Assembly: GCA_038087035.1 (NCBI GenBank)
Contig: CP051187.1
Location: 1,178,001 to 1,242,000 of the forward strand
DNA from: Gloeotrichia echinulata CP02
GTDB taxonomy: Bacteria > Cyanobacteriota > Cyanobacteriia > Cyanobacteriales > Nostocaceae
Reading direction: 5' to 3'
DNA: 64,000 nt
The position numbers and the translations under genes were made by a program. The first letter of the stretch is position 1. Every line of letters begins with the position of its first letter. Positions 1-8,790 of this stretch are shown here, piece by piece. The notes beneath the pieces are model-generated. The model did no database searches. It saw only the letters and a program-made list of their open reading frames with translations, and was not told where the DNA came from.

Positions 1-997
1 TTTGCATGACACCATCTTGAATGCGGGTAGGTAAGGGCTTACCGCGCAGACCTTCAATCAACAGAAAAGCCAATTGTCCGCCATCCAAGGCTGGTAAAGG
101 CAGAATATTGATGATCGCCAGGTTAATGCTAATCAGCGCCGCAAAGAAGAACAAACTGCCTGTATCTTTTTGGGCAATATTAGCACCAATTTCCACAATT
201 TTAATTGGACCTGCTACTTGAGAGGCTGTTTCGCCGAAATTGGTGATCAGTTGTCCAAAACCTTTAAATGTCATGGACACAATCCGCTGAAATTCAGTCG
301 CACCAACACTCAAAGCCTCGACAGGATTAGTAATGCGACGACGTTCAACTTGACCATTGGGAGAAAGGCCAATACCAATGGTACCACCATTAGACTTAGG
401 CTCAGGAACGACATTTAAAGATAGCTTTTGGTCGCCACGGAGGATTTCTAGTTGAATGGACTTCCCGGCATTATTTTTAATTAAATCCCGAAAAGCGTCA
501 ATTTCTTGCAGTGAAGTCCCAAATTGGTGTTGATTAGCCGCTATGATGACATCTCCTGGCTTAATCCCCGCATTGCTAGCTACAGAACTGACCTCTGGTG
601 CGAGTTGCTGAATTAACACACCAGGTTGACTTGCTTGTCCCATACCGACAAAGCTAACCTGTCCTACCAGCAACAAATAAGCAAATAATAAATTGGCGAT
701 CACACCTGCACTGATGACGATCGCCCGATCTAAAATAGGACGGTTACGCAGTAGATTCGGGTCATTGGGTGGAATAACACTATCTGGCTCATCATCGGGA
801 AAGCCGACAAAGCCGCCCAAAGGAAAGGCGCGGATAGCATATTCAGTTTGCGGACCTTGGTACTTCCAAATTACAGGGCCAAAACCTAAAGAAAAGCGGT
901 TAACGTGAATCCCTTGAGAACGTGCTGCAATGAAATGTCCTAGTTCGTGTACCAAAATCAAAACAGCCAAGACTGCGATCGCTGCTAAAACTGACAT
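1..997 (-). CDS. rseP: Site-2 zinc protease RseP family (partial, runs off window)
   Basis: Intramembrane M50 metalloprotease that cleaves membrane-bound anti-sigma factors or other single-pass substrates. About 332 residues are visible from the ATG at 997-995; the 3' end lies outside the window. Residues 17-21 read HELGH, the zinc-binding HExxH in the first membrane helix. A PDZ-like stretch follows in the middle (GVLIQQLAPEVSSVA and GIKPGDVIIAA). Near the visible end NILPLPALDGG carries the third zinc ligand of the family. The length so far fits a family size of about 360 residues, so only a short tail should be missing. The substrate cannot be read from this context. Confidence 0.93.
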   Translation of the reverse strand, partial: MSVLAAIAVLAVLILVHELGHFIAARSQGIHVNRFSLGFGPVIWKYQGPQTEYAIRAFPLGGFVGFPDDEPDSVIPPNDPNLLRNRPILDRAIVISAGVIANLLFAYLLLVGQVSFVGMGQASQPGVLIQQLAPEVSSVASNAGIKPGDVIIAANQHQFGTSLQEIDAFRDLIKNNAGKSIQLEILRGDQKLSLNVVPEPKSNGGTIGIGLSPNGQVERRRITNPVEALSVGATEFQRIVSMTFKGFGQLITNFGETASQVAGPIKIVEIGANIAQKDTGSLFFFAALISINLAIINILPLPALDGGQLAFLLIEGLRGKPLPTRIQDGVMQ

Positions 998-1053
998 AGA
1001 GCAAATTAGTTGAAATATTCGGATATATATTCTTATTGTAGTAGTTGGGCAAG

Positions 1054-1083
1054 GGGGTTGAAATCGAACAGAGATTCAACCCC
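1054..1083 (-). terminator. Hairpin after the 2Fe-2S ferredoxin gene
   Basis: GGGGTTGAA and TTCAACCCC form a 9-bp stem just past the ferredoxin stop codon and upstream of rseP. There is no clear T-run after it on the minus strand, so it may be only a weak terminator or a repeat relic. Confidence 0.4.
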
Positions 1084-1100
1084 TCCTAATTGTTTGACTA

Positions 1101-1340
1101 TTACCAAGTGGGGTCACTAAACAAATGAATTGTTAATTCCTCTGGTTTTGGTGGAACTGCTGAAATACAGGCGCGGATAATCTCTCCATCGTCTAATTCC
1201 ACAGTACAGGCGTGACAAGACCCCATGAGACAGCCAGTGGGAATCAGTACTCTAGCCCGTTCGGCTACATCTAAGAGGGCTTCTCCCACTTCGGCTTCTA
1301 CTGTGACATCATCTGGTAAAAAGCGGACGCGGACATGCAT
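1101..1340 (-). CDS. Small 2Fe-2S ferredoxin-like protein
   Basis: A 79-residue plant-type [2Fe-2S] electron carrier. The four cluster cysteines are C37, C42, C45 and C58 (C-x4-C-x2-C-x12-C), with GSCHACTVE around the middle pair. The protein is shorter than photosynthetic ferredoxin PetF (about 97 residues) and lacks its usual N-terminal part, so it belongs to the divergent cyanobacterial ferredoxin-like set rather than being PetF. It starts 15 nt after the cobQ stop on the same strand, so the two are probably cotranscribed. A role in reductive cobalamin or radical chemistry is possible but only inferred from position. Confidence 0.85.
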   Translation of the reverse strand: MHVRVRFLPDDVTVEAEVGEALLDVAERARVLIPTGCLMGSCHACTVELDDGEIIRACISAVPPKPEELTIHLFSDPTW

Positions 1341-1355
1341 AAAAATCCAGCCTAG

Positions 1356-2831
1356 CTATGACAAAAAGGGTGTTAAGTCTAAATAACTTTCAATTTCAGT
1401 GGCTAGAGAATCCAAAATTTGTTCTCGCTGTTCTCGGTAGTTGGCGACACCAGTAGGTAAGGATTTCAAACCCCGCTGTTGACGGAGACGATTTAACCAA
1501 GCGCGTCGCCAAGGGCCATTGTCAAAAATCCCGTGGAGATAAGTACCCCAAACTGATTGACAACTATCTACTAATCCTAAATTATGATCGTCAAATAGGG
1601 GTTGGTAGGATTGGCTATCGGTTTGCTGTTCGATGCGCGATCGCCCCTGGTGAATTTCAAATCCTGTCACTGGTAAGCCCATTTGCGGGAAATTCGAGCT
1701 TACTTGGCGTTGACGGGCGATTTTCTGCCCTGTAATCACAGTCTTAATAGGTAGTAGACTCAAACCCTGATATCTGCCTGCTTGTCCTTCTATTCCCTCT
1801 GGATCGGCGATGATTTGACCCAGCATTTGGTAGCCACCGCAGATGCCCAAAACTGTGCCACCAGATGCGGCATAGTTTTGTATCGCTTCTGCCATCCCGC
1901 TTCTTTGCAACAGTATTAAGTCAGGAATTGTCGTCTTGGTTCCTGGGATAATTACTGCATCTGGATGTCCTAAATCTTGCTTTGCACTTAAGTATTTTAC
2001 GGAAACCGTTGGTTCTGATTCCAGGGGGTCAAAATCGGTAAAGTTGGAAATTCTTGGTAAGCGGATAACGGCAATATTCAGGTCGCCTTGGCTTTTTTGG
2101 GTTTTACGTTCCAACAGATCCAGGGAGTCTTCTGCTGGTAAGACGTAATCTAAATAAGGAATAACACCCACCACGGGGATACCAGTACGTTCTTCCAACC
2201 ATTTTATCCCTGGCTCCAAGAGCGATCGCTGTCCACGAAACTTATTAATTACTATACCTTTAATTAGGTCGCGTTCATCCTGGTCGAGTAACTCCAGGGT
2301 GCCGATGATATGGGCGAAAGCGCCACCCCGGTCAATATCAACTACCAGTAGTGTCGGTGCATTTAAATATTTCGCCACCCGCATATTGGTTAAATCGCGG
2401 TGCTTGAGGTTAATTTCCGCTGGACTACCAGCACCTTCACAAACGACCAAATCAAATTCTGTCCCTAAATGCTGTAGGGATTCTTGTATTGACTGCCAAC
2501 CTAGTTCAAAATATTGCTCGTAATAATCCGCCGCACCTACTTTACCTACAGGTTTACCTTTGATAATTACTTGGGAGGTCATATCCCCTTGGGGCTTGAG
2601 TAAAATCGGGTTCATTTCCACCCAAGGAACAACTCCCGCAGCCCAAGCTTGTACTGCTTGGGCGTAGCCAATTTCTCCACCACTGGCGGTTACATAAGCA
2701 TTTAAAGCCATATTTTGACCTTTAAAGGGAGCCACTCGCCAGCCACGCCGTGACAGAATGCGACACATAGCTGTGGTTAAGAGTGATTTCCCTGCGTGGG
2801 ACGTTGTCCCCACTACCATAATTGATTTCAT
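1356..2831 (-). CDS. cobQ: Adenosylcobyric acid synthase (glutamine-hydrolysing)
   Basis: Amidates the b, d, e and g side chains of adenosylcobyrinic acid a,c-diamide during cobalamin synthesis, using glutamine and ATP. The protein has 491 residues, the usual CobQ length. The N-terminal dethiobiotin-synthetase-like domain has the P-loop GTTSHAGKSLL near residues 8-18 and VDIDRGGAF around residue 147. The C-terminal class-I glutamine amidotransferase domain has the nucleophile motif GICGGYQMLG. The ATG at 2831 begins MKSIMVVGTTSHAGK, as expected for the family. The ferredoxin gene follows after 15 nt. Confidence 0.96.
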   Translation of the reverse strand: MKSIMVVGTTSHAGKSLLTTAMCRILSRRGWRVAPFKGQNMALNAYVTASGGEIGYAQAVQAWAAGVVPWVEMNPILLKPQGDMTSQVIIKGKPVGKVGAADYYEQYFELGWQSIQESLQHLGTEFDLVVCEGAGSPAEINLKHRDLTNMRVAKYLNAPTLLVVDIDRGGAFAHIIGTLELLDQDERDLIKGIVINKFRGQRSLLEPGIKWLEERTGIPVVGVIPYLDYVLPAEDSLDLLERKTQKSQGDLNIAVIRLPRISNFTDFDPLESEPTVSVKYLSAKQDLGHPDAVIIPGTKTTIPDLILLQRSGMAEAIQNYAASGGTVLGICGGYQMLGQIIADPEGIEGQAGRYQGLSLLPIKTVITGQKIARQRQVSSNFPQMGLPVTGFEIHQGRSRIEQQTDSQSYQPLFDDHNLGLVDSCQSVWGTYLHGIFDNGPWRRAWLNRLRQQRGLKSLPTGVANYREQREQILDSLATEIESYLDLTPFLS

Positions 2832-3195
2832 AAGTTACTATCAGTTTTTCCAGATAAGGGGCGGAATGTCACGAGTTAATGGCATCATGGCAATCCGCTG
2901 GTCAACAGTTAACAAGTATCTTCAGCGCCAAACAAGGTGCTTAATCACCTCTTTTACCCCATATCTCTTGGGTATTCCCTACCAACACTGCACAAAATTA
3001 GTCAGGATATGGTAAAGATTTTGTAAATGGGGTTGATGCTTCAGTATATATTGTTCCCTTTGGTTCCCTCATCCTAACTTTTCAGGAAATTCCGAAAAAT
3101 AAAAAACTCCACCTACGGGGTGAAGTTTTGGGGATTGGGGATTGAAAAATGACAAATGACCAATGACCAATGACAAATGACAAAATTGTCAGTCC
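2832..3195. other. Intergenic region between cobQ and the Npun_F0494-like gene
   Basis: No convincing gene. It holds the terminator at 3103-3129 and, at about 3132-3185, short tandem repeats of GGGGATT and ATGACAA/ATGACCA type that are usual in Nostocales spacers. The cobQ promoter should lie within its left part, but no clear box was identified. Confidence 0.6.
3103..3129 (-). terminator. Rho-independent terminator after the 3196-3600 gene
   Basis: Read on the minus strand, AAAACTTCACC and GGTGGAGTTTT form a hairpin with one mismatch, followed directly by a T-rich tract (3094-3102). It lies about 70 nt past the stop of the minus-strand gene. Confidence 0.65.
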
Positions 3196-3600
3196 CTAAA
3201 ACGGTAGTCTGAACCAACGAATCACCGCATCGTATAGGCGATCGCGCCATGAGGGAGTACGCCAATTTTTTCCTTGATATTTTTCTAGCAACTGTTGACC
3301 TAGGGGAGTAAGGCGGAAAGCGTCTGTAATTCCCTGTCCATCAACTTCTCGCCGCAGGACACCGACTTGAATCAGCCAGTCTAAGGCGTTATCACAAGCC
3401 AATTCTGATAAACGGCGTTTGGTGTAGCCTTGCTGGAGTCCATTTTCTTGGGCGATCGCACTGACTGACACACTTTGGTGCCGCATCGTTGCAAATAAAG
3501 ACTGTTTGAACGGAGAACACACCAGCGATCGCTCGGCTCGTTCTACAGTGCTAGAAGGATAGAAAAATGTTTTTGGGTTTTGGGTTTCAACAGCAGGCAT
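3196..3600 (-). CDS. Npun_F0494-like conserved cyanobacterial protein
   Basis: A 134-residue cytoplasmic protein of unknown function. The middle (AIAQENGLQQGYTKRRLSEL, then LIQVGVLRREV and AFRLTPLGQQLL) reads like a winged-helix unit of the kind seen in small regulators, but the family has no known role. I start it at the ATG at 3600 (MPAVETQNPKTF); an upstream in-frame ATG at 3627 would put translation inside GGGGATT repeat DNA. Family assignment is from recall of similar cyanobacterial proteins and not from a search. It is transcribed alone and ends at a good terminator. Confidence 0.7.
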   Translation of the reverse strand: MPAVETQNPKTFFYPSSTVERAERSLVCSPFKQSLFATMRHQSVSVSAIAQENGLQQGYTKRRLSELACDNALDWLIQVGVLRREVDGQGITDAFRLTPLGQQLLEKYQGKNWRTPSWRDRLYDAVIRWFRLPF

Positions 3601-3619
3601 TTTGGTTATGGGGATTGGG

Positions 3620-3733
3620 GATTGCACTTCGGCTCCGCTCTGTTACCAGGGATTGCACTTCGGCTCCGCTCTGTTACCAGGGATTGCACTTCTCTGCGAG
3701 ACGCTACGCGAACGGCTCCGCTCTGTTACCAGG
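3620..3733. repeat. Three 31-bp direct repeats, the third with an inserted repeat
   Basis: The unit begins GATTGCACTTCGGCTCC and ends CTGTTACCAGG. Copies start at 3620, 3651 and 3682. The third is split by a second dispersed repeat (CTGCGAGACGCTACGCGAA), showing one repeat nested in another. It lies just upstream of the 3600 start codon. Confidence 0.85.
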
Positions 3734-3851
3734 GATTGGGGACAATGCCCAATGCCTAATTCCGTATTAAGAGATGATAATTTATTTAATCATTGTAAAT
3801 TAATGTAAAATTTCAAGTGCATCAACAATCGCAAAACAGGAAAGGTTCATT

Positions 3852-4289
3852 ATGCCTCTAGCAGTTGGTACGGATGCGCCTGCATTTACCGCCAAAGATA
3901 CTAACGGAAACACGGTCTCATTATCTGATTTCGCCGGCAAAACGGTGGTTTTATATTTTTACCCCAAAGATGATACTCCAGGCTGCACCAAACAAGCTTG
4001 TAGCTTTCGCGATGCCCAACCTGATTATCAAGGGAAAGATGTTGTAGTGCTGGGTGTGAGTGCAGATGATGAAGCTTCCCATCAGGCATTCACCGCCAAA
4101 TATAATCTGAATTTCCCCCTACTGGCTGACACCGACAAAAGCTTGATCACAGCTTTTGATGTCGATGGTGGTGGTTATGCCAAGCGCGTTACCTACGTAA
4201 TTAGCCCCGATGGCAAAATTATCCATGTTGACGCCAGTGTCAACACAACTACCCATGCTAGCGATGTGTTAGCTGCACTAGCACTGTAG
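3852..4289 (+). CDS. bcp: Peroxiredoxin of the Bcp/PrxQ class
   Basis: A 145-residue thiol peroxidase that reduces hydrogen peroxide and alkyl hydroperoxides, probably with thioredoxin as donor. The motif DTPGCTKQACSFRD carries the peroxidatic cysteine C45 and the resolving cysteine C50, spaced five apart as in atypical 2-Cys PrxQ proteins. FYPKDDTPG and the later FPLLADTDKS are family-typical. There is no transit or signal sequence, so it is cytosolic. A Shine-Dalgarno-like AGGAAAGG precedes the ATG by about 6 nt. It stands alone between repeat-rich spacers. Confidence 0.93.
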   Translation: MPLAVGTDAPAFTAKDTNGNTVSLSDFAGKTVVLYFYPKDDTPGCTKQACSFRDAQPDYQGKDVVVLGVSADDEASHQAFTAKYNLNFPLLADTDKSLITAFDVDGGGYAKRVTYVISPDGKIIHVDASVNTTTHASDVLAALAL

Positions 4290-4335
4290 TAGGGCATGGG
4301 GCATGGGGCATGGGGCATTGTCCCCAATCCCCAGT

Positions 4336-4464
4336 CAATACTGCGTAGGTTTTGGAATTTCTTGGTTGAGGCAAGCAGGGGGAGCAGGGGGAGAAATGGA
4401 GGCTGGCGTTGAGTTTTGCCTCCCCTGCCTCCCCTGCCTCCCCTGCAAATCCTACGCAGTATTG
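4336..4464. mobile_element. MITE-like element, family A copy 1
   Basis: A 129-bp element bounded by inverted ends CAATACTGCGTAGG and CCTACGCAGTATTG. The interior is a run of GCAGGGGGAG and CCCCTGCCTC units able to fold into a long hairpin. It has no coding capacity. The 10 bp before it (AATCCCCAGT) match 9 of 10 bp after it (AGTCCCCAGT), as for a target duplication, though the target is itself repetitive. A second copy lies at 9669-9776 in the opposite orientation. Confidence 0.75.
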
Positions 4465-4484
4465 AGTCCCCAGTCCCTTCCAAT

Positions 4485-4886
4485 TCAGTTCCCTGTAGGG
4501 GTAGCCGATGGGAGTTTAATTTCTAGGGGGATATTTCCCAGAGGTTGACTCCCGGAGACACTTGGGTTTGACTGCGGCGTTTGACCTTGCAAACGTTGGT
4601 TTTGTTTTTGTAGAAACCCCGCTGCTTCCGTGTCTAAACCGGTGTTGGTTTGATTGTTATTCAATTGGCCACCGTTGAGATTAGCGCAATGAATTAAGCT
4701 AAACATATTGAAAGAGCCGTCGGAACCACCAGCACAAGGATTGGTATTGGTTGAATCAAAGCCTGGTCTATTATCGGCTTGACCTAAATCAGCCAAGCTG
4801 GCTTGAGGGATGACTAAGGAAGCCAAGCCAATTCCCGTCACGGTAGCTACAACAAGTCTGGTCAGGGGTAGAAACATTTTTTGCAT
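4485..4886 (-). CDS. Small exported protein, function unknown
   Basis: 133 residues. The N-terminus has a basic start followed by a hydrophobic stretch (LVVATVTGIGLASLVI) and a likely signal peptidase I site after QASLA, so the mature protein is exported. The mature part is rich in Asn, Gln, Ser and Gly with two cysteines (NPCAGG and LIHCANL) that could form a disulfide. No domain is recognised. The ATG at 4886 follows the duplicated block at 4894-5137 by only 8 nt, so that block should supply the promoter and leader of this gene. Confidence 0.7.
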   Translation of the reverse strand: MQKMFLPLTRLVVATVTGIGLASLVIPQASLADLGQADNRPGFDSTNTNPCAGGSDGSFNMFSLIHCANLNGGQLNNNQTNTGLDTEAAGFLQKQNQRLQGQTPQSNPSVSGSQPLGNIPLEIKLPSATPTGN

Positions 4887-4893
4887 GGGTTTT

Positions 4894-5137
4894 TACCGTT
4901 CATAGAAATCTGGACAAAGCTACCAAAGGATAGACAATAATAGACAACTACGTTTGTAATCAAAGTCCAAAGTCCTAAAACTACAGGGATAAACGGCAAT
5001 CCCTCTATCCCCTCAAACAAATTGGGGATTACTTTTTTTTAGCTGGATTAAGCCTATGGATTCAACCGTTGAAGTTGTCTTGGCTAAAAAATAGATAAAG
5101 CACTGCTTACCATCCGATTTGACGGCGGCTTTACCTA
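4894..5137 (-). repeat. 244-bp duplicated upstream block, copy 1
   Basis: Read on the minus strand this block is almost identical over its whole length to 48776-49017. It runs from TAGGTAAAGCCGCCGTC to ATTTCTATGAACGGTA. The only clear differences are a few substitutions and a changed A-rich stretch near the middle (5030-5042). It ends 8 nt before the ATG of the exported protein; the partner ends 33 nt before purD. It could be a copied promoter/leader, a small RNA gene or a mobile non-coding element. Confidence 0.85.
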
Positions 5138-5269
5138 GTTAAAGAATAGCATATAACTGCAAGCTTAAGCAAATACTCCCCATTTTTGGCAAGTATAGTC
5201 TACATGTGGGTAGTAATTAAGTTACAGTTTCCAACCCGAAAGTTTTTTGGTTTAAATTATGCTTACATT

Positions 5270-6157
5270 TTAAGCAAGAGTTCGGCGTAATTGCGGCTGA
5301 ATGCTTAACAAGGCGACAACGGCAAAGCCAAGTAGCACCAGTAATGCTTCGCCAAAGGTGACGGCACCCCAAGGCGCTTGCATCACCAGGCTACTCAATC
5401 CCCAATTGCTGTGGAGATAGAGATAGCGAATCGGTTCAATGGCGTAGCTGAGAGGATTCAGGGTAGCGACTACCTGTAACCACGGAGGCATGAAAGATAA
5501 AGGTGCTAAAGCGGTACTAGCAAACAGTAAAGGCAGGTTTGTGACAAAAATCACTGCAATTAGTTCAATGTGTCCAGGTAGGGCAAAGGCCAAGCCGAGG
5601 GAGATGGCTGTGACACCCAAAGCCAGGAGAAACACAATTAGGGCGATCGCACTCAACCCCGCAGCATCTGGTAATCCAGCCCCTAAAAAGGCTGCTGCTA
5701 CGACAATCACCGCCGCTTGCAGCAAACTTTGGCTGATAATAAAGATTGCTGAAGCAAAAACTATCGAAAACCGCGACGCTAACGGCGCCACCAGCAACCG
5801 ATTTAAAAAGCCGAACTCTCGATCAAACATGACGGGCAAACCGGCATTTAGTGCCCCAGCAAAAGCTGTAAAAACAATAACGCCTGCAGCCAAAAATTGA
5901 CCGTAATTTGTCGTACTGCCAAAGATGCCCTTGGGTGCATTTTGAAACAAAGCACCAAATAGCACTAGCCACATCACCGGCTGAATAATTCCCGCCACCA
6001 AGCTTGAGGGACGGCGTTGTAACTGAATAAACAAGCGACGAGTTAAAGCCAACGTCTCTTGTACCAATTCACCGAGAAAATTAGGAGCAGCATTAGCATA
6101 CGCTTGTGGCGATTTTGCAGGCTGCCAATTTGGATCAGTTTTGGAAGTACTAGTCAT
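5270..6157 (-). CDS. ABC-2 type exporter permease (DrrB-like)
   Basis: Membrane subunit of an ABC exporter, 295 residues with about six hydrophobic segments. The ABC-2 signature region SFMPPWLQVVATLNPLSYAIEPIRYLYLH near the C-terminus is typical of DrrB/NodJ-like permeases. I start at the ATG at 6157 (MTSTSKTDPNW); the longer frame to 6262 translates GGGGCAT repeats and is unlikely. It lies directly downstream of its ATPase, separated only by a repeat tract, so the two should form one exporter. The substrate is unknown. Confidence 0.9.
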   Translation of the reverse strand: MTSTSKTDPNWQPAKSPQAYANAAPNFLGELVQETLALTRRLFIQLQRRPSSLVAGIIQPVMWLVLFGALFQNAPKGIFGSTTNYGQFLAAGVIVFTAFAGALNAGLPVMFDREFGFLNRLLVAPLASRFSIVFASAIFIISQSLLQAAVIVVAAAFLGAGLPDAAGLSAIALIVFLLALGVTAISLGLAFALPGHIELIAVIFVTNLPLLFASTALAPLSFMPPWLQVVATLNPLSYAIEPIRYLYLHSNWGLSSLVMQAPWGAVTFGEALLVLLGFAVVALLSIQPQLRRTLA

Positions 6158-6167
6158 AAAAATGTTG

Positions 6168-6275
6168 GGGAATGGGGCATGGGGAATGGGGCATGGGGCA
6201 TGGGGCATGGGGCATGGGGCATTGAGAAAACTCTTCCTTGTTCCCCAATCCCCAATCCCCAATCCCCAGTCCCTA
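6168..6275. repeat. Short tandem repeats between exporter subunits
   Basis: Units of GGGGCAT and GGGGATT fill the spacer between the ATPase and permease genes. They extend an open frame into the permease 5' side, which misplaces its start if the longest frame is taken. Confidence 0.85.
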
Positions 6276-7292
6276 TCTCATATTTTGCTTTTTCTCCGCC
6301 TTGGGATCGCGATTGGCGACGGCGGCCAGTTCTGCATCCATCAGGGTTTTACCTGTGGCGGCGAGGTAGACATCATCTAGGCTGGGGCGAGATTGGGCTA
6401 TGCCAAAAATGGGCAAGCCGGCGGCTGTGAGTGTTTGTTGTATAGTACTCAAAGCATCATTTTGCGGTGTCACTACTAAGTTAAGCGAATTACCTTGGGC
6501 GCTGTTAATAATCACTTCTTGCACCAAGGGTAAAGCCTGCAGCAGGTTTGTGGCCTTTTCGGCTTCTTCAATGGGGGAAAACTCGCGGATTCGCAAAGTA
6601 ATGCGATCGCCTCCTACTTGATCTTTCAATTGTGAAGGTGTGCCCGCTGCAATCACAACACCGCGATCAATAATTGCTACGCGATCGGCTAGGGCGTCTA
6701 TCTCTTCTAAATAATGGCTGGTAATTAGTACCGTTGTTCCAGAGGCGCGTAACTTGCGTAAAAATTCCCATACCACAAAACGGCTTTCTATGTCAAGTCC
6801 CACCGTTGGCTCATCCAACACCAGGACATCTGGTGCATGGAGTAATCCCGCCGCCAAATCAAGGCGCTTGCGGATACCGCCTGAGTATGTTCCTGTCTTT
6901 TTATTGGCGTATTTCTGCAAATCGAGTAAATCTAATACTGTCTCAATGCGCTGTTTCGCGACCGCACCAGGAAGGTGATAAAGCGCCGCTTGCAATTGCA
7001 GCAATTCTCTACCAGTCAGCACCTTATCTAAAGCGACTTCCTGGGCTACATAGCCTAGCCGTTGTCTTGCCAGTTTTGGATTATCCAGCACAGATATGCC
7101 AGATACTTCAATTTTGCCAGCATCCGGTGTGGTGAGCGTACATAAGGCACGCAAGGTGGTAGTTTTGCCAGCACCGTTAGGACCGAGTAAACCAAAGATT
7201 TCCCCAGGTTCTACCATAAAGGAGACATCCTTGACGGCAATCACCGAACCGTAGCGCTTTTGCAGATTCTGAATTAAAACGGCGGGAGGCAT
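6273..7292 (-). CDS. ABC exporter ATP-binding protein (DrrA-like)
   Basis: 339 residues, energising the permease at 5270-6157. Walker A is GPNGAGKTTT near residue 38, the signature is YSGGIRKRLDLA, Walker B is VLVLDEPTVGLD and the switch histidine lies in LITSHYLEE. A C-terminal extension of about 100 residues (ITLRIREFSPIEE onward, ending DDVYLAATGKTL) is the DrrA-type regulatory tail. The gene is complete, unlike the related ATPase at 40061 that has been split by a TnpB element. Confidence 0.93.
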   Translation of the reverse strand: MPPAVLIQNLQKRYGSVIAVKDVSFMVEPGEIFGLLGPNGAGKTTTLRALCTLTTPDAGKIEVSGISVLDNPKLARQRLGYVAQEVALDKVLTGRELLQLQAALYHLPGAVAKQRIETVLDLLDLQKYANKKTGTYSGGIRKRLDLAAGLLHAPDVLVLDEPTVGLDIESRFVVWEFLRKLRASGTTVLITSHYLEEIDALADRVAIIDRGVVIAAGTPSQLKDQVGGDRITLRIREFSPIEEAEKATNLLQALPLVQEVIINSAQGNSLNLVVTPQNDALSTIQQTLTAAGLPIFGIAQSRPSLDDVYLAATGKTLMDAELAAVANRDPKAEKKQNMR

Positions 7293-7602
7293 GACAGGTG
7301 AACTCTATCTATACAATTCTCAATACAATCCATCTTTATTGTAGTAGAGGAGATTGGGGATTGGGGACACTTCGACAAGCTCAGTGCATCGCTGGGGATT
7401 GGGGACACTTCGACAAGCTCAGTGCATCGCTGGGGATTGGGGATTGGGGATTGGGGACTGGGGACTGGGGACTGGGGATGAGGAAGTAATCCAATGCCCA
7501 ATGCCCAATATCGCAAATTTCTTGCTTGAAAGTATCAAACCAATCTAGTAGCGATTTGTTAAGAATGATAAAATAGGTATAAAATGCTACTAAAATATCC
7601 TA
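7293..7602. repeat. Repeat-rich spacer with 38-bp tandem duplication
   Basis: Two 38-bp units start at 7368 and 7406, beginning CACTTCGACAAGCTCAGTGC, followed by GGGGATT/GGGGACT tracts to about 7480. No gene. The promoter of the plus-strand TPR-like gene should lie between 7500 and 7602. Confidence 0.75.
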
Positions 7603-8559
7603 ATGGATAAAAAACGTCTCCAAGCTTATGTAACTCTGATTCATCAACTTCTGAGTTGTCCAAGTGGCGAGGAGTTAGGGCTATTACAAGCAAATGCAAA
7701 CTTAATTGATGCTGATTTTATTAGGGTGGTAGAAAGAGTAGCAAGTCAAGCTGATAACGAAGGTGCAGTTGCAGCGGCTGAATATTTGCAGAATTTGGCA
7801 GTTGAATTGACGAGTACTTTGGCAGAAGCACAAAAGATGGTAAACTCCCAAAATGGCAAGAACGGCGATCGCTCTTCTGCCTATTTACAACTGATTGAGC
7901 AGCTCATCAGTTGCCCCAGTGGAGCAGAAGCTGATATTTTACGTAGCAATCAAGACCTAATTGATGCAGGATTTTTACAGACATTAAATCAGGTAGCAGC
8001 CTTATTGGCGGACATGGGCGAACAAAAAGCCGCTGCTTTTTTGCAAACCATTGCTGACCAAGTGGGTGGGTCCCTAGAAAATTCATCATCAGGCTATCAA
8101 CCGAAAGAATACTTGGATTTGTTGGGTGATGTGTTGCGGGCTACTTCAAAAACCAACGGCGATTCACGAGCGGTGTATCCGATTCTCGAAGCCAATCTAG
8201 ATAAATTGGATATGGCTTTTGCTAGGGTGATGGAAACTTGGGCAAAGGTGACTCTACCGCAGTTGCTCCCAGAAGTAGCAGAAAATATCGCCATAGATAT
8301 TGTCAATTTTAGTACGTTACTTCAGCAATTTTTGTTGGGCAATTGGGCTGACAATATCGAAATTGCCATTGCAGGTTATGAGATTGGATTGACTTATGTT
8401 ACTCGCGATCGCTCTCCCATTGAATGGGCAATGATCCAATATAATCTTGGCAATGCTTACAGTCAGCGTGTCCGTGGCGACAAGGTGCAAAATTTGGAAC
8501 TGGCTAACGAATATTATCGTGATGCCATAGAGGTATATTTCGAGATGAGGCAGAGGTAA
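7603..8559 (+). CDS. Helical/TPR protein, probably the N-terminal remnant of a longer TPR protein
   Basis: 318 residues. Two related modules of about 80 residues are seen: HQLLSCPSGEELGLLQAN with LIDADFIRVVERVAS, then EQLISCPSGAEADILRSN with LIDAGFLQTLNQVAA. A third, weaker unit follows. The C-terminus enters a TPR-like segment (WAMIQYNLGNAYSQRV) and stops at EMRQR. In related cyanobacterial proteins such modules, as far as I recall, precede long TPR arrays and often a CHAT protease domain. The abrupt stop within a TPR therefore suggests 3' loss, and the following DNA is repeats. Function unknown. Confidence 0.65.
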   Translation: MDKKRLQAYVTLIHQLLSCPSGEELGLLQANANLIDADFIRVVERVASQADNEGAVAAAEYLQNLAVELTSTLAEAQKMVNSQNGKNGDRSSAYLQLIEQLISCPSGAEADILRSNQDLIDAGFLQTLNQVAALLADMGEQKAAAFLQTIADQVGGSLENSSSGYQPKEYLDLLGDVLRATSKTNGDSRAVYPILEANLDKLDMAFARVMETWAKVTLPQLLPEVAENIAIDIVNFSTLLQQFLLGNWADNIEIAIAGYEIGLTYVTRDRSPIEWAMIQYNLGNAYSQRVRGDKVQNLELANEYYRDAIEVYFEMRQR

Positions 8560-8605
8560 ATTTAAGAGGACTTACGCAAGTGGCACAATTTTTTTGTTCG
8601 TAGTA

Positions 8606-8633
8606 GTAGGGGCGCAAGGCCTTGCGCCCCTAC
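8606..8633. repeat. 28-bp perfect palindrome (GGGGCGCAAGG family)
   Basis: GTAGGGGCGCAAGG is followed at once by its reverse complement. The same core recurs, more or less intact, near 10952, 11000, 52460, 52659, 57990 and 62548. It can act as a transcript-end hairpin but has no T-run here. Confidence 0.85.
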
Positions 8634-8670
8634 AGTGCTTATTTTGAGGACTAAAGTTTTGACCAAGCCA

Positions 8671-8730
8671 ATTTTAGATTTTAGATTTTAGATTTTAGAT
8701 TTTAGATTTTAGATTTTAGATTTTAGATTT
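8671..8730. repeat. Heptanucleotide tandem repeat TTTTAGA
   Basis: About eight perfect 7-bp units. The same unit reappears at about 28354-28376. It is followed by CCCAAAT-type repeats to about 8762. Confidence 0.9.
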
Positions 8731-8790
8731 AATCCAAAATCCCAAATCCCAAATCCCAAATCTAACATAAAAGATTCATATCAACTTTGA

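Noticed and set aside
3132..3185. Tandem ATGACAA/ATGACCA tract considered as a CRISPR-like array
   Set aside because: Units of 7 bp without spacers. It is a short tandem repeat, as are those at 16716 and 62725.
6158..6262. N-terminal extension of the exporter permease
   Set aside because: The extra 35 codons translate GGGGCAT/GGGGATT tandem repeats (AWGMGH-like peptides on the other strand). The ATG at 6157 gives a normal permease N-terminus.
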